Positions 24,208 through 35,524 of a stretch of 64,000 nt of DNA are shown here, piece by piece. A program made the position numbers and the translations under genes. Origin of the DNA: Anadara kagoshimensis (lineage: Eukaryota > Mollusca > Bivalvia > Arcoida > Arcidae); assembly GCA_021292105.1 (NCBI GenBank), contig CM037863.1:4406056-4470055 (forward strand), given 5' to 3'. Each line of letters opens with the position of its first letter. The stretch's first letter is position 1. The notes under the pieces are model-generated. The model worked only from the letters and a program-made list of their open reading frames with translations, made no database searches and was not told where the DNA came from.

Positions 24208-25290
24208 TCATAAACTCTTATTCATCGTGTAGGCCGAATTATCTGTCTTAGCGGTGGTAATACATTTTTCAATATTGCTTCTGTCGTATAGATTGTTGGA
24301 GATAACAAACTGGTATTAGGTGAATTAAAGATGGCAGAAGCTTTCGTATACTTAAATGAATAGATCGATTTCGTGCATGTGAAACATGTCCGCAGATTGC
24401 GAGGAATGTAACTATATGAATGGAACTCTGCCAACGATAAATAGCAATAATAAGATAATTCGGCCTAATACATCGTAATGCGTCAGTGTCCTGTTTGATA
24501 TATCTTAGACCAGATAATCTGCCTACGATATTAGCAATATAGAAAAAATGTCTTACTATCGTTACGGCAGTTAATTCGGCCTAATGCATCGTAATGCGTC
24601 AGTGTCGTGTTTGATATATCTTAGACCAGATAATCTGCCTACGATATTAGCAATATAGAAAAATGTCTTACTATCGCTACGGCAGATAATTCGGCCTAAT
24701 ACATCGTAATGCGTCAGTGTCCTGTTTGATATATCTTAGACCAGATAATCTGCCTACGATATTAGCAATATAGAAAAATGTCTTACTATCGTTACGGCAG
24801 TTAATTCGGCCTAATACATCGTAATGCGTCAGTGTCGTGTTTGATATATCTTAGACCAGATAATCTGCCTACGATATTAGCAATATAGAAAAATGTCTTA
24901 CTATCGCTACGGCAGATAATTCGGCCTAATACATCGTAATGCGTCAGTGTCCTGTTTGATATATCTTAGACCAGATAATCTGCCTACGATATTAGCAATA
25001 TAGAAAAAATGTCTTACTATCGTTACGGCAGATAATTCGGCCTAATACATCGTAATACGTCAGTGTCCTGTTTGATATATCTTAGACCAGATAATCTGCC
25101 TACGATATTAGCAATATAGAAAGATGTCTTACTATCGTTACGGCAGATAATTCGGCCTAATACATCGTAATACGCCAGTATCTTAGACCAGATAATCTGC
25201 CTACGATAGTAGCAATATAGAAAAATGTCTTACTATTGTCACGGCAGGTAATTCGACCTAATACATCGTCATAATTAGTCATAAATAAGT
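24208..25290. repeat. 115-bp tandem repeat inside an inverted-repeat element, with dimeric order
   Basis: About seven units start at 24457, 24573, 24688, 24803, 24918, 25034 and 25149 (AATTCGGCCTAATACATCG, then TTAGACCAGATAATCTGCC and TACGATATTAGCAATATAG). Units alternate between two variants (GTGTCGTG with GCTACGGCAGATA, and GTGTCCTG with GTTACGGCAGTTA), so the real repeat is a ~230-bp dimer. A diverged inverted copy of the unit sits at 24226-24300 (AGGCCGAATTATCTG and TAATACATTTTTCAATATTG), facing the array. The array therefore probably grew inside a MITE with inverted ends. Confidence 0.85.
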
Positions 25291-25524
25291 CAGTATCCTG
25301 TTTGAGAAGTAAATAAGACATATTATACATACCTTAGGATCACAAATAATTATTTTTCAGGTAATTAATTCCACCCAATTCGTCTTAAAATCATAAGTTA
25401 GAATGATTTTAAATTTGACAAAATCTAATTAAATCCAAATTGATTTCTTTTTAAAAAACATGTCCATTGCATCTTGTGTTTCAATACTACATGTACAACA
25501 CACAGAAGTCAGTCGGTAAAGTGC

Positions 25525-25728
25525 GTCAAGTTTGACCCCTCCGTTTGACCTTTTATTAGGAATATTCATTTTGGAGGTTACACCCAACACGTGGGTAGTG
25601 TTATGATTCGCAGTTAATACATACACAATACACGTGTTTATTTTGTGCATTTGTTTGCTCTGTACATCAATGCACTCGTTCATAATAAATATTTAAATTA
25701 AAGGTCAAACGGCCAGTTTAAACTTGAC
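25525..25728. mobile_element. MITE 2 copy, diverged
   Basis: Left GTCAAGTTTGACC, then CGTTTGACCTTTTATTAGG. Right TTAAAGGTCAAACGGCC, then AAACTTGAC. The ends form an imperfect ~29-bp terminal inverted repeat. The interior (GGGTAGTGTTATGATTCGCAG, ATTAGGAATATTCAT) matches the copies at 42868, 43162, 43795 and 50789. Confidence 0.7.
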
Positions 25729-25969
25729 ACACGATACCACACCTGACTGATTTTCTAATAAAAGCTAGCCCGACATCGTTTTAAAAGGAATAGAATGCAT
25801 ACATTTTGTCTTTAAATACTAAATAAAAGTAGACTAAATTCTGTTACGTGAAAAGGTAAGAACTATATAAGTATAGACTATCAAATATCAATATTTATTT
25901 GTTAACGTGTATAAAAGCATTTATATAAATAAATATAATGTCGTTATTGTTATTTAGTAAACTTTTGAC

Positions 25970-26009
25970 ATATACAGACCTGTCTAAAGTATAACACTAA
26001 GCTAACGAA
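25970..26009 (+). mobile_element. MITE 1 left end, interrupted by the foldback element
   Basis: ATACAGACCTGTCTAAAGTA and ACACTAAGCTAACGAAT match the MITE 1 left terminus. In other copies the sequence continues GCTAACGAATTAATCC (16640) or CTAACGAATTAGTGCCC (46556). Here it stops at TTAA, and the missing continuation TTAATGCC is found beyond the foldback element at 27002. Confidence 0.75.
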
Positions 26010-26013
26010 TTAA

Positions 26014-27001
26014 GGGTCATCTAAGTAGGTAAATTCAAGTGAAAACCATTTTGTTAAAAAGCGTGAAATAGGGGTATAATTATGAAGTTACCTACACAAG
26101 TGTGGAGATTGTTAAATAAAAATACAGAAGGAATTGATTATTTAAGAAATTTTAAAATATTTGTTGCATTTTTTAAAGAATATTGTGCAAAAATACACGT
26201 GTTGGGGAAAATAGCTTACACCTTGTATAACGAATTAATTTTAAAAAATGAAAAGATATTAAGATAGTCAACATCATAGAGCAGTGCAAGAGGCCAGAGT
26301 TTGTTAAAGAAATACGAGTTTTTTGAAAACTCGACAATTTACGGTTGAGGTAATCTACGATTTATTTTCCTTTTAAAAATGCGTGTACCAGGCGTGATAT
26401 TTATATTCTAAGGCCACTACTAATTCAAAATACAACAAGTCACTAAAAGTGCACGGTCACTCAATACTGTTCTATTTAAATTGAGGTAAATATTGTTTGG
26501 TTTCAACAATGTTGAACTATATAAAGCCGAATATGCCTCAGCAATAATCAAGTAATATTCAAACTTAGCTTTTATAATCTTCCCTTGGATCGTTGGTAGC
26601 CTTAGAATATGAACTATCACGCCTGGTACACGCATTTTTAAAAGGAAAACAAAACATAAAAAACCTCAACCGTAAATTGTCGAGTTTTCAAAAACCTCGT
26701 ATTTCTTTAACAAACTCTACCCCCTTTGCACTGCTCTATGACGTTGACTATCTTAATATCTTTTCATTTTTTAAAATCAATTCGTTATACAAGGTGTAAG
26801 CTATTTTCCCCAACACGTGTATTTTTGCACAATTTTCTTTAAAAAAAGCAACAAATATTTTAAAATTGCTTAAATTATCAATCCCTACTTTATTTTTATT
26901 TATAAATCTTCACACTTTTGTAGGTAATTTCATAATTATAACCCTCTTTCACGCTTTTCAACCAAATGGTTTTCACTTGAATTTACCTACTTAAATGACC
27001 C
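26014..27001. mobile_element. 988-bp foldback element with ~410-bp arms and TTAA flanks
   Basis: It starts GGGTCATCTAAGTAGG and ends CCTACTTAAATGACCC. The two arms (about 26014-26425 and 26590-27001) are inverted copies with scattered mismatches and small indels; the shared blocks include CAAAAATACACGTGTTGGGG, CATAGAGCAGTGCA and TGCGTGTACCAGGCGTGAT. The ~165-bp centre is non-coding. TTAA occurs at 26010-26013 and 27002-27005. TTAA target duplication is the hallmark of piggyBac-type transposition, so this is probably a non-autonomous piggyBac-like MITE. Its ends begin GGG rather than the usual CCC, so the family call is tentative. Short reading frames within the arms have no recognisable homology. 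Confidence 0.85.
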
Positions 27002-27108
27002 TTAATGCCGATTCGGCTATATTCCGACAATTACTATGGAATCATAAATTTCGTTGTGTCTGAATTTTCGTTATATCTTATTATATGATGATTGGTCTAC
27101 AAAGACAA

Positions 27109-27311
27109 TTACATATTATACCAGTTTCAATTTTACAGCACTAGACGGCTGTTTCGGAATACAATTGCTCATCATTAGTGCTTGGACAAAACTTGAATTA
27201 TGAAACCAAAATTAGTTCGAATATGTTGAAAAGCTACCCAAAGAACCAAAATATATTTTACAAAATTAAACTAAGAAAATACATTGCATGAGGGAGTAGA
27301 CCTTAGTTTTT
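27109..27311 (+). mobile_element. Dispersed repeat A, copy 3, with a candidate target duplication
   Basis: The block order is that of 15450-15630, from TTACATATTATACCAG to GAGGGAGTAGACCTTAG. It is bounded by CTACAAAGACAA (27097-27108) and CTACAAAGGCAA (27312-27323), a 12-bp direct repeat with one mismatch. If this is a target duplication, the element is about 203 bp and was inserted by retroposition or by a transposase. It contains no tRNA-like head. Confidence 0.6.
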
Positions 27312-27610
27312 CTACAAAGGCAAACAGTGCCAAGCTGGTGAAAGTTTAACACCCTGGACCAAGTTGTTCGAAGCTTGATGAGCTGTATCAAAAATGACAC
27401 AGAAGTCTAACTAACATGGGTGGCATTCACATAATTTACTTAAGGATTATTTAGAGATTGAATGCCATCTATATATCTGTATGTGGAGTTGAATGATTTT
27501 GCAACAATCTTCTCCCCAGATTCAACAAGGCTCTGCATACATTCTGCGTTATGCCAAAGCAAAAATGATACACAGTTTGTGCCCACTGGTAAACCGTTTG
27601 TTTTTTTGAG

Positions 27611-27936
27611 AGTTTAGTTGAGTAATAGTGCTTAACGTTCCAGTCAAGAATATTTCACTTATATCGAGACGTCGCCACCTATAGGTGAAGGTGTAGAAAT
27701 TTTTCATGTACGTTGCGCTGATGGCATTATACAGCAGGGTTCTTTAGCGTGCCAAGCCTACTAAGACACGGGACCTCGTTTATTTTAAGTTGCCTTCCGA
27801 AAAACCGTGACTTTTATTTCGTAATGCCGAGTGCTTGGCGAAAGAACAGTCACTACCCACTTTTAAGTCTTGGGTCAGACCCGGTCGGGGTTCGAACCCA
27901 CGACCTCACACTTACGGAGCGAACACTCTACCAAAA
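27611..27936 (-). mobile_element. tRNA-derived SINE, family 3
   Basis: The minus strand shows GGTAGAGTGTTCGCTCCGTA, B box GGGTTCGAACCCC, GACCGGGTCTGACCC, GTGACTGTTCTTTCGCC, CCCTGCTGTATAATGCC and the tail CTTGACTGGAACGTTAAGC. It is cut at the A box on the 5' side. Apparent short reading frames here derive from the SINE. Confidence 0.88.
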
Positions 27937-28204
27937 AACAAAAATTTTGTGACTCGGTATATTTTAATTTTGAAATCCTTAAGGTGCTTTACAAAATAAC
28001 CAAAATCCTTGTTCAGCACTAGATATTTGTATCTTGGTTTACCTTTTTTGTTAAAGAATGACAAGTAAATAAGTTATTAATTACACAGAACAAAAATTAA
28101 AACCTGAAAACGATCGATCGATAGGAAATTTTGTCGGATAACAAGGGTAAATGATGATTAGTGAGATGAATTATCTTTTTTTCATGATTTTGTATCTGCA
28201 AGAT

Positions 28205-28494
28205 TGGTTGTTTGGTTGAATGTTGCTTAACGTCGCATCAGCAATTTTTCAGCTATTCGCGACTAGAACTATTTTATTAGTCTCTTTGGATTAATCTATG
28301 AACAATGTTTCAATTATGCATGTAAAGTGCGAGCCTGTTGTATGTTCTGCCTTGTATTAGCGCTCGTTAAGGGCGACTTTAACTTGCTAGCTCACAGTAA
28401 GTATGCCGCAGACAAGCGTACAACTCACCCAGTTCATTATACTGATACCAGGTGAACCAGTAAAGGCCATCCACTTTCCCACAGGTCTGAGCGG
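28205..28494 (-). mobile_element. tRNA-derived SINE, family 1, 5'-truncated
   Basis: The tail GCGACGTTAAGCAACATTC at the left, then GCGAATAGCTGAAAAATTGC, GGCAGAACATACAAC, CTTGTCTGCGGCATACT, TGGTATCAGTATAATGAAC and GTGGGAAAGTGGATGGCC on the minus strand. The tRNA-like A box is missing. Confidence 0.87.
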
Positions 28495-29199
28495 TATCTG
28501 GCCGAGAATTGATATCGATATCATGTGTTCTCTGTGATATTAATACCATGTGTTCTCTGTGAAGGAATGCTTCGAACAGAAATGATATTAAAATAATATT
28601 TTTTTAATAATTGAAAATTATGTGGACACCGAGGCGTACTGGTGTATAAAAAGATATGCGCCTGGATGTAAAACAATATTTAATATAGCCAACTAAACTC
28701 TATGGTAATAATTTTTACAGCTTTAATTTTTATTAAGGTAATTTCAAGAGTTGTCTCCCTTCGTATTTATGCTAATGATACAGTAAAATAAATCCTTTGC
28801 CAAATCGGAGTAGGTGAGCTGAACGTGAAGAAATGTAGTTTTACGCCCCAGCCATACTTCCAAGGAATGTTTGGGAAAAGAAGTTCTGGGAGAAGTACAA
28901 CCAACAGTCGGAAAGCTTTCTCACAATCGGACCAAGGCGATGTCTAAGTTGGTGATCTTTAGTTTCTCATAGCCAAGGCTCGATCCCTATTTGGACAGCT
29001 CCTAGTGTGAGAACGTTTGTTTGTCAGTTTGATAAGTGAAGTTAGGCGGTTTTCTTTGGGAACTCCGGATCTCTCCACCATCAGTAGAAATACCCACCTC
29101 AAGATAAGTGATAACATACGAGGCGTTAGCACTAAAATTTTACGCCGGAATATATATAGTCAGTCTTGTTATTTTTATGCAATGTTCGAAACGGCTGAA
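28495..29199. other. Spacer without recognisable gene
   Basis: No protein or RNA gene is seen. TATCATGTGTTCTCTGTGA and its neighbour form a short direct duplication near 28521 and 28549. AACTCCGGATCTCTCCACCA near 29060 resembles CTACTCCGGATTTCTCTACC near 31840, a possible short dispersed repeat. Confidence 0.4.
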
Positions 29200-31183
29200 C
29201 AAGACAAAACACATTATGGCGGAACGGGACAGGACAAAACAAGACAGGACAGGGCATGACAGGACAGGACATGACAAGACATCAACCACAAGACAAGACA
29301 CAATATGACAGAACAGGACAGGACAAAAGAACACAAGACAGGCAAAACAAAACAAGACAGGACAGGATAATGACATGACAAGGTATCACACACAAGACAA
29401 GACACAATATGGCGGAACAGGACAGGACAAGAGAACACAAGCCAAACTAGGACAGGACAGACAAAACAAGACAGGACAGGATAATGACATAACAGGACAA
29501 AACATCATACACAAGACAAGACAAGAAAATATAAGGCAAAAGAGGACAAGACAGGACTAGACAGGACTGGGTAAGACAGCGCAAGATCGCACAAAACAAG
29601 ACATCACAAAAGACAAAATAAAAAAATAAAGGCAAGAGAGAACAAGACAGGACTAGACAGAACTGGGTAAGACAGCACAAGATAATTCAAGACAAGACAT
29701 CACACACATGACAAGACAAGGAAATATAAGGCAAGAAAGGACAATGCAGGACAGGACAGCACAAGACAACACAATATCGCAGAAGAAAAGACATCACACA
29801 AAAGACAAACTCACTCACAAGACAAGACAATATTAGGCAAGACTAGACAAGACAAAACAGTGTAATGCGAGACAAGTTAAGACAGGATAAAGTAAGGTAA
29901 GACAAGATAAAACAAGACAGTAGAGGACAAGGCAAGACAAGAGAAGACAAAATAGGTTAAAATAAGACAAAACAAGACAAAGCAAAACACAACTTGGAAT
30001 GACAATGCAAAACGTAATAAGGCAAAACAAAGAATGATAATACAAGGCACGATAAGACAGAACAAGGGATGACAATACAAGACATGATAAGGCATAACAG
30101 AGGATGACAATACAAGACATGATAAGGCAAAACAACGAATGACAATACAAGACATGATAAGGCATAACAGAGGATGACAATACAAGACATGATAAGGCAA
30201 AACAAGGAATGACAATACAAGACATGATAAGGCAAAACAAGGAATGACGATACAAGACATGATAAGGCAAAACAAGGGATGACAATACAAGACATGATAA
30301 GGCAAAACAAAGAATGACAATACAAGACATGATAAGGCAAAACAAGGGATGACAATACAAGACATGATAAGGCAAAACAAGGAACGGTAATACAAGACAT
30401 GATAAGACAAAACAAGGAATGACAATACAAGACATAATAAGACAAAACAAGGAATGACAATACAAGACATAATCAGGCAAAACAAGGAATGACAATACAA
30501 GACATAATCAGGCAAAACAAGGAATGACAAAACAAGACATGATAAAACAAAACAAGGAATGACAATACAAGACATGATGAGACAAAACAAGGAATGACGA
30601 TACAAGACATGATGAGACAAAACAAGGAATGACAATACAAGACATGATAAAACAAAACAAGGGATGACAATACAAGACATAATCAGGCAAAACAAGGGAT
30701 GACAATACAAGACATGATAAAACAAAACAAGGAATGACAATACAAGACATGATAAAACAAAACAAGGAATGACAATACAAGACATGATGAGACAAAACAA
30801 GGAATGACAATACAAAACATGATAAGGCAAAACAAGGAAGGTAGGAATACGTAAGATAAACAAGATAGGATAAGGCAAGTTAATACAAGACAATGCAAGA
30901 CAAATCACGGTAAGGCAAGGCCAAACTAGACAAGACAACGTGACATGATAAGGTAAGGCAAGACAAAACAAGACCGGTTAAGGCAAACCAAGACAAGACA
31001 AGTAAGAATACGTAAGACAAACAAGATAGGATAAGATAATGCAAGACCAATCACGGTAAGGCAAGGCCAAACTAGACAAGACAATGTGACATGATAAGGT
31101 GGGGCAAGACAAAACAAGACCGTTTAAGACAAGACAAGGCAAAACAAGACAAAGCAAAACAGCACGGATAAGACAGGCATGAC
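29200..31183. repeat. Purine-rich (GACAA)-type array with nested higher-order repeats
   Basis: Derivatives of GACAA, GACAG and AACAA run for nearly 2 kb. Between about 30000 and 30840 they are organised as a 35-bp unit (GGAATGACAATACAAGACAT then GATAAGGCAAAACAA). Two ~160-bp blocks at about 30840-31000 and 31000-31165 (AATACGTAAGAYAAACAAG, CACGGTAAGGCAAGGCC, ACAAAACAAGACCG) are duplicates. Long minus-strand frames of LVLPYHVLYCHSLFC type are translations of the repeat. Confidence 0.93.
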
Positions 31184-32191
31184 AAGAGACGAAGGAGACC
31201 CCAAAATGATTCTAGTAAACAAAAATAGTCTGATATTTGTATTACAACTTCATATTTGTATTCTCTGATCTGGTTGTTGCTAATTAAAACTCTTGACAAT
31301 GAGAATAGCTTGATTGATAAATACCGTACATACATTTAGTACATCACATGATAAATTGTTGGAAATTGATTGGATATGTACATGTACTCTACATGTCCTT
31401 AGCAACGAGTATAGTACTGTTGACAGCAAGGTACTATTGATTTTCCAGACGGGTACTTAAATTTTTTCACGCGCCACCTTGAGAACGAGAATGCAATTGT
31501 GAAAAAAAACATGGCGTCAAGATTCGGCGACTAAGACCCAGACAAATTCATTTCTGACCAGATTTTACACCACACAATTGGAATTGCCTTATGTCTAAAT
31601 GTCTGTCTGTAAATTTAAAGGTCATTGACCAATGGTTAGAATGCACTATGCATTAAAATGTCATGGGATGTACTTAAAACATTATAATGTTTTTCCTTAG
31701 GGACCGTTCTATAGTAGCACAGGTCCCTCAGGAAAACCTAATAATGTATAAGGATGTATATAAGGCTGTATATAGTTGTACCGGAAAATTGATCGGCTGA
31801 ATGACTGAAAGAATGCCGAAAGTAGGATGGTTTCTTCGGCTACTCCGGATTTCTCTACCATCTACTGAGCCAAGTTAAATGGAGTGCAAATTCCAAGAAT
31901 ATGAAAAATCTACAAATGATGCAATTCCCTATCAAGTTGAAGTAATTTACTAACAAATATTAGGGCTATCACATGATATATTGGCCAACCTTATTGTAAG
32001 AATTATTTAGTGTGCTCTAGAAACTTTAAATGCTATATATGTATATATTTTTTGACTGCGTAAATTTTTTAGAAATTTAAGTAGTCACCATATAACATAA
32101 ACTTAGTTTTTATTTTAATAATTCATTCTAGATACTTCTCTCAGATTTAAGATTTTTATGATTTTATACTAATATAGCATTTAGTCTGAAT
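31184..32191. other. Intergenic stretch containing a small inverted repeat
   Basis: No gene is recognised. At 31679-31747, ACATTATAATGTTTTTCC and TTAGGGACC face GGTCCCTCAGGAAAACC and TAATAATGT, forming an imperfect hairpin of ~27-bp arms that could be a tiny MITE. The remainder is AT-rich unique sequence. Confidence 0.5.
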
Positions 32192-32826
32192 AGTGTACTG
32201 GACCGGCAATTGTGTACTGGGCCAGCAATGGTGTACTGGGCCAGCAATGGTGTACTGGGCCAGCAATTGTGTACTGGGCCAGCAATGGTGTACTGGGCCA
32301 GCAATGGTGTACTGGGCCAGCAATTGTGTACTGGGCCAGCAATAGTGTACTGGGCCAGCAATGGTGTACTGGGCCAGCAATGGTGTACTGGGCCAGCAAT
32401 TGTGTACTGGGCCAGCAATAGTGTACTGGGCCAGCAATTGTGTACTGGGCCAGCAATGGTGTACTGGGCCAGCAATTGTGTACTGGGCCAGCAATGGTGT
32501 ACTGGGCCAGCAATGGTGTACTGGGCCAGCAATTGTGTACTGGGCCAGCAATGGTGTACTGGGCCAGCAATGGTGTACTGGGCCAGCAATTGTGTACTGG
32601 GCCAGCAATAGTGTACTGGGCCAGCAATGACCTTCTGGGCCAGCATTTGTTTACTGGGCCAGCAATTATGTACTGAGCCAGCAATGGACTACTTTGCTAG
32701 CAAGTGCGTACTGGTCAAGCAATAGTGTACTGGGCCAGCAATGGCGTACTGGTCCAGCAATGGCCTACTGGTCCAGTAATAGTGTACTGGTCCAGCAATG
32801 GCCTACTGGGTCAGCAGTTGCATACT
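32192..32826. repeat. 19-bp minisatellite
   Basis: About 33 copies of GTGTACTGGGCCAGCAATK (last base G, T or A). Copies after about 32625 decay (ACCTTCTGGGCC, CTACTTTGCTAGC, TACTGGTCCAGC). Frames on both strands are open because the unit lacks stops; they are not genes. Confidence 0.96.
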
Positions 32827-33120
32827 GATAACTTTTTTCACATAATATATGCATCATTTTTTAACTACTCTGCTTTTGTCACAAGTGAACCCCAAACTTT
32901 TATGTAATTTAACACAATCACACAATGTAGCCAGTCACAGGCTACATGACATTCACTTACATATTATTACTATCTGTACAGTGTAGTGAACCTCTTGATT
33001 TTAAGGTATGAAGTGTAGTATTGGGATTTAAAGCCCAGTCAATATTTTTATTAACAGTGAACAATGGATGAATAAAAATTAACGAATGAATGAAGGAAGG
33101 AAGGAACAAATGAATGAATT

Positions 33121-33262
33121 TAAGAAATGACATTTTGATCATGGTATTTCAAAGGGTAATGAAAGTTAGTGCAGCGCTTCGCCCTTCATTTTGAATTTGG
33201 CACGCGCCACACTATCTTTTATTACCCTTTAAAATATCATGAGCAGAAATGTCATTTCTTAT
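33121..33262. mobile_element. ~140-bp palindromic element
   Basis: AAGAAATGACATTTTGATCA, GGTATTTCAAAGGGTAATGA and AAGTTAGTG face CACTATCTTTTATTACCC, TTTAAAATATCATGAGC and AGAAATGTCATTTCTTA. The imperfect arms are ~50 bp, separated by a ~38-bp centre (GCGCTTCGCCC...GGCACGCGCC). It looks like a small MITE; no other copy was seen in the window. Confidence 0.7.
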
Positions 33263-33482
33263 CTTTACAATTCCTTCTTTTAATATTTTTTTTTACCTTG
33301 GCGTTTTCCATATCTGCTCATGTGATATAGGGTTTTTAGCTATGCAAGATCGGCTTATCTCACATGATCACGTGACCCCCTGTGACACATCAAGGGTCAT
33401 GACCCCTATTGTCTTTCAATGGGCATTGCAATACAATTGCTTCTGTGATTCAGTCATATTATAAATATAAATAAGTGGAATG

Positions 33483-33787
33483 TGCAGTGGAAGCGCGTGG
33501 CCTAGTGGTTAAGGCGTTGGACTCATGATTCGAAGGTCGTGGGTTCGATCCCTGGACCGGGCGATGTGTTGTGTCCTTGAGCAAGACACTACTTTTCACG
33601 TTGTTCCAGTTCACTCAGCTGAAAAATAAATGAGTACCAGCAAAATGCTGGCGGTTAACCCTGCGATGGACCGGCGTCTCATTCAGGGGAGAGTCTTGTA
33701 CTCTCAGTCGCTTAACGCCCCGGAAACCTGGATAAGCTCCGGCCTGATGGGCCTACTGGCTCGGGACAGACTTTAACTTTTTTAACT
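33483..33787 (+). mobile_element. tRNA-derived SINE, family 2, full length with 14-bp target duplication
   Basis: A box TGGCCTAGTGGTTAAGG and B box GGGTTCGATCCC are close to consensus. The body holds GTCCTTGAGCAAGACACT, CCAGTTCACTCAGCTG and GCGATGGACCGGCGTC, a conserved-core type arrangement found in several SINE superfamilies. It is flanked by the perfect direct repeat TTATAAATATAAAT at 33469-33482 and 33788-33801. Sharp ends, good promoter boxes and a perfect duplication suggest a fairly young insertion. Confidence 0.92.
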
Positions 33788-34129
33788 TTATAAATATAAA
33801 TGAATGAATGAATAAAGGAAGTAACGAACGAATGAATAAATGAATGTTGACCGATAAGATTTTTTTCTAGAGTGTATAACACTTATTAACAAGTACTTCC
33901 TTGTTGTATCCACTTGTCTGTCTGCTTGTTACTCACGAATACATTACAAGTCTCCATATCCGTAATATCTTACAAGTGATTAACCGATCAAATACATCTC
34001 CATAATATTGTGATACTTAAACAGGCCCAGTTGATTTGGGTTTGAAAACAGGCAGTGTTGGTTTGGGGTAGTCACGAATTTGTGTAGCATTTTGGTAGCA
34101 TTTGTGTACCATTTTTAAACATCAATTTC

Positions 34130-34970
34130 ACCTAAAGTAATGAATACTGTGATCTTATATTTTCCATTAACGTGTTATTATATGTTTATTTTACACATAT
34201 CATAAGAATATTTGTTATTATGGCGGTTTTAATAAAGAAATCGAACGAATTCATAGGGGTACGGTGTTTACCGACTATATATCATAATCCGGCCATTTTG
34301 GTAGCATCTTTAACATTTTCTAATGGTCATTTCTCTAAAAATACAAAATGTCATATTTTTATATTTTCTAAAAATGTGTTATTATATGTATATTTTACAT
34401 ATATTATAAGAATTTCCATTATGACGATACTTTTAATAAAGAAATTGAGATTGAGACTATATATATCGTAGTCCGGCCATTTTGGTAGCATTTTTAAGCA
34501 TTTTCAAATGCCCATTTCTCTTAAAATACAAAATTTTATACCTTTATATTTTATATATAATATAAACGTGTTATCATATGTCTATTTCACATATATTTTA
34601 AATATTTTCATTTATATGGGGATTTTAATAAAGAAATTTAACAAAATCGCAGGGGTGTTTACTGACTTCAGTGAAGGAAATATATCGTAGTCTGGCCATT
34701 TTGGAAAATGATAAAATGGCCGGACGCCGATGTCGGTAAACACCCCTACAATTTTGTTCAATTTCGTTATTAAAACCGTCATATAAATGAAAACTCTTAT
34801 AATCTGTGTAAAATGGACATATAATTACACATTTATATAAAATATAAAGGAATGACATTTTGTATTTTTAGAGAAATGGTCATTTGAAAATGCTACCAAA
34901 ATGGCCGGACTACGGTATATTTTCTCAACTGAAGTCAGTACACACCCCTTTGATTTCGTTCAATTTCTTT
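34130..34970. repeat. Tandem and inverted copies of a ~200-bp AT-rich unit
   Basis: Three direct copies carry ACGTGTTATTATATGT near 34170, 34376 and 34568, and GGCCATTTTGG near 34292, 34476 and 34692. A fourth, inverted copy follows at about 34706-34960 (GTAAACACCCCTACAATTTTG, ACATTTTGTATTTTTAGAG, GCTACCAAAATGGCCGGACT). The last direct copy and the inverted one form an inverted repeat of more than 200 bp with almost no spacer. It is non-coding. Confidence 0.8.
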
Positions 34971-34973
34971 ATT

Positions 34974-34995
34974 TCCATTAAGCCACCGCGGCCTC
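34974..34995 (-). mobile_element. Family 1 SINE head fragment
   Basis: The minus strand reads GAGGCCGCGGTGGCTTAATG, the first ~20 bp of family 1 including the A box. It abuts the end of the inverted repeat. Confidence 0.7.
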
Positions 34996-35108
34996 GCTTG
35001 TTGTGAAGAGAAAACAGAGACAGAATTTAGCACATACAGCAAAGAACATGTCAAAGCCAAAAACACAAAATAAACGCATTCAGCATTCAGACCCTGCCGA
35101 CAAATGTC

Positions 35109-35172
<64 letters not shown>
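35109..35172. repeat. (AG)n microsatellite
   Basis: More than 25 AG dinucleotides, followed directly by GTGTGTG and then a minus-strand family 3 SINE. Confidence 0.97.
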
Positions 35173-35174
<2 letters not shown>

Positions 35175-35186
35175 TGTGTTAAGTAA

Positions 35187-35524
35187 TGGTGTTTAAAGTT
35201 CCTCAAACAATATTTCATTTATATCGAGACGTCGCCAGCTACATGTATATAGGCGAAGGGGCAGAGATTTTGTTCGTGAGTTGCACAGATGACATTATGT
35301 AGCAGGGTTCTTAATCGCGCCACGCCTTCCCCGACAAGGGGCCTCGTTTATTTAAGTTCCCATCTGAAAGAACCGTGACTTTCATTTTGTAACGCCGAGT
35401 GCTTGCCGAAAGAACAGTCACTGCCTACTTTTAAGTCTTGGGCCAGACCCAATCGGGGTTCGAACCCAGGACCTTCCACTTACAGGGCCAGCAGCATTCT
35501 ACCGACTGAAATACCGCAGTTGCT

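Noticed and set aside
26082..26799. Short frames of 60-70 codons in the foldback element
   Set aside because: They lie in or across the inverted arms, show no domain, and the arms' complementarity accounts for open sequence on both strands.
29833..30971. Minus-strand frames of 220-364 codons with hydrophobic LVLPYHVLYCHSLFC repeats, resembling membrane proteins
   Set aside because: They exactly follow the 35-bp repeat period (a 35-codon peptide period) and have no unique sequence.
32156..32684. Open frames on both strands (YWASNGVLGQQ and AQYTIAGPVHHC)
   Set aside because: They come from the 19-bp unit, which is stop-free on both strands.
33487..33560. Possible functional tRNA gene with near-perfect A and B boxes
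   Set aside because: It is the head of the family 2 SINE, which has a downstream body and a 14-bp target duplication.
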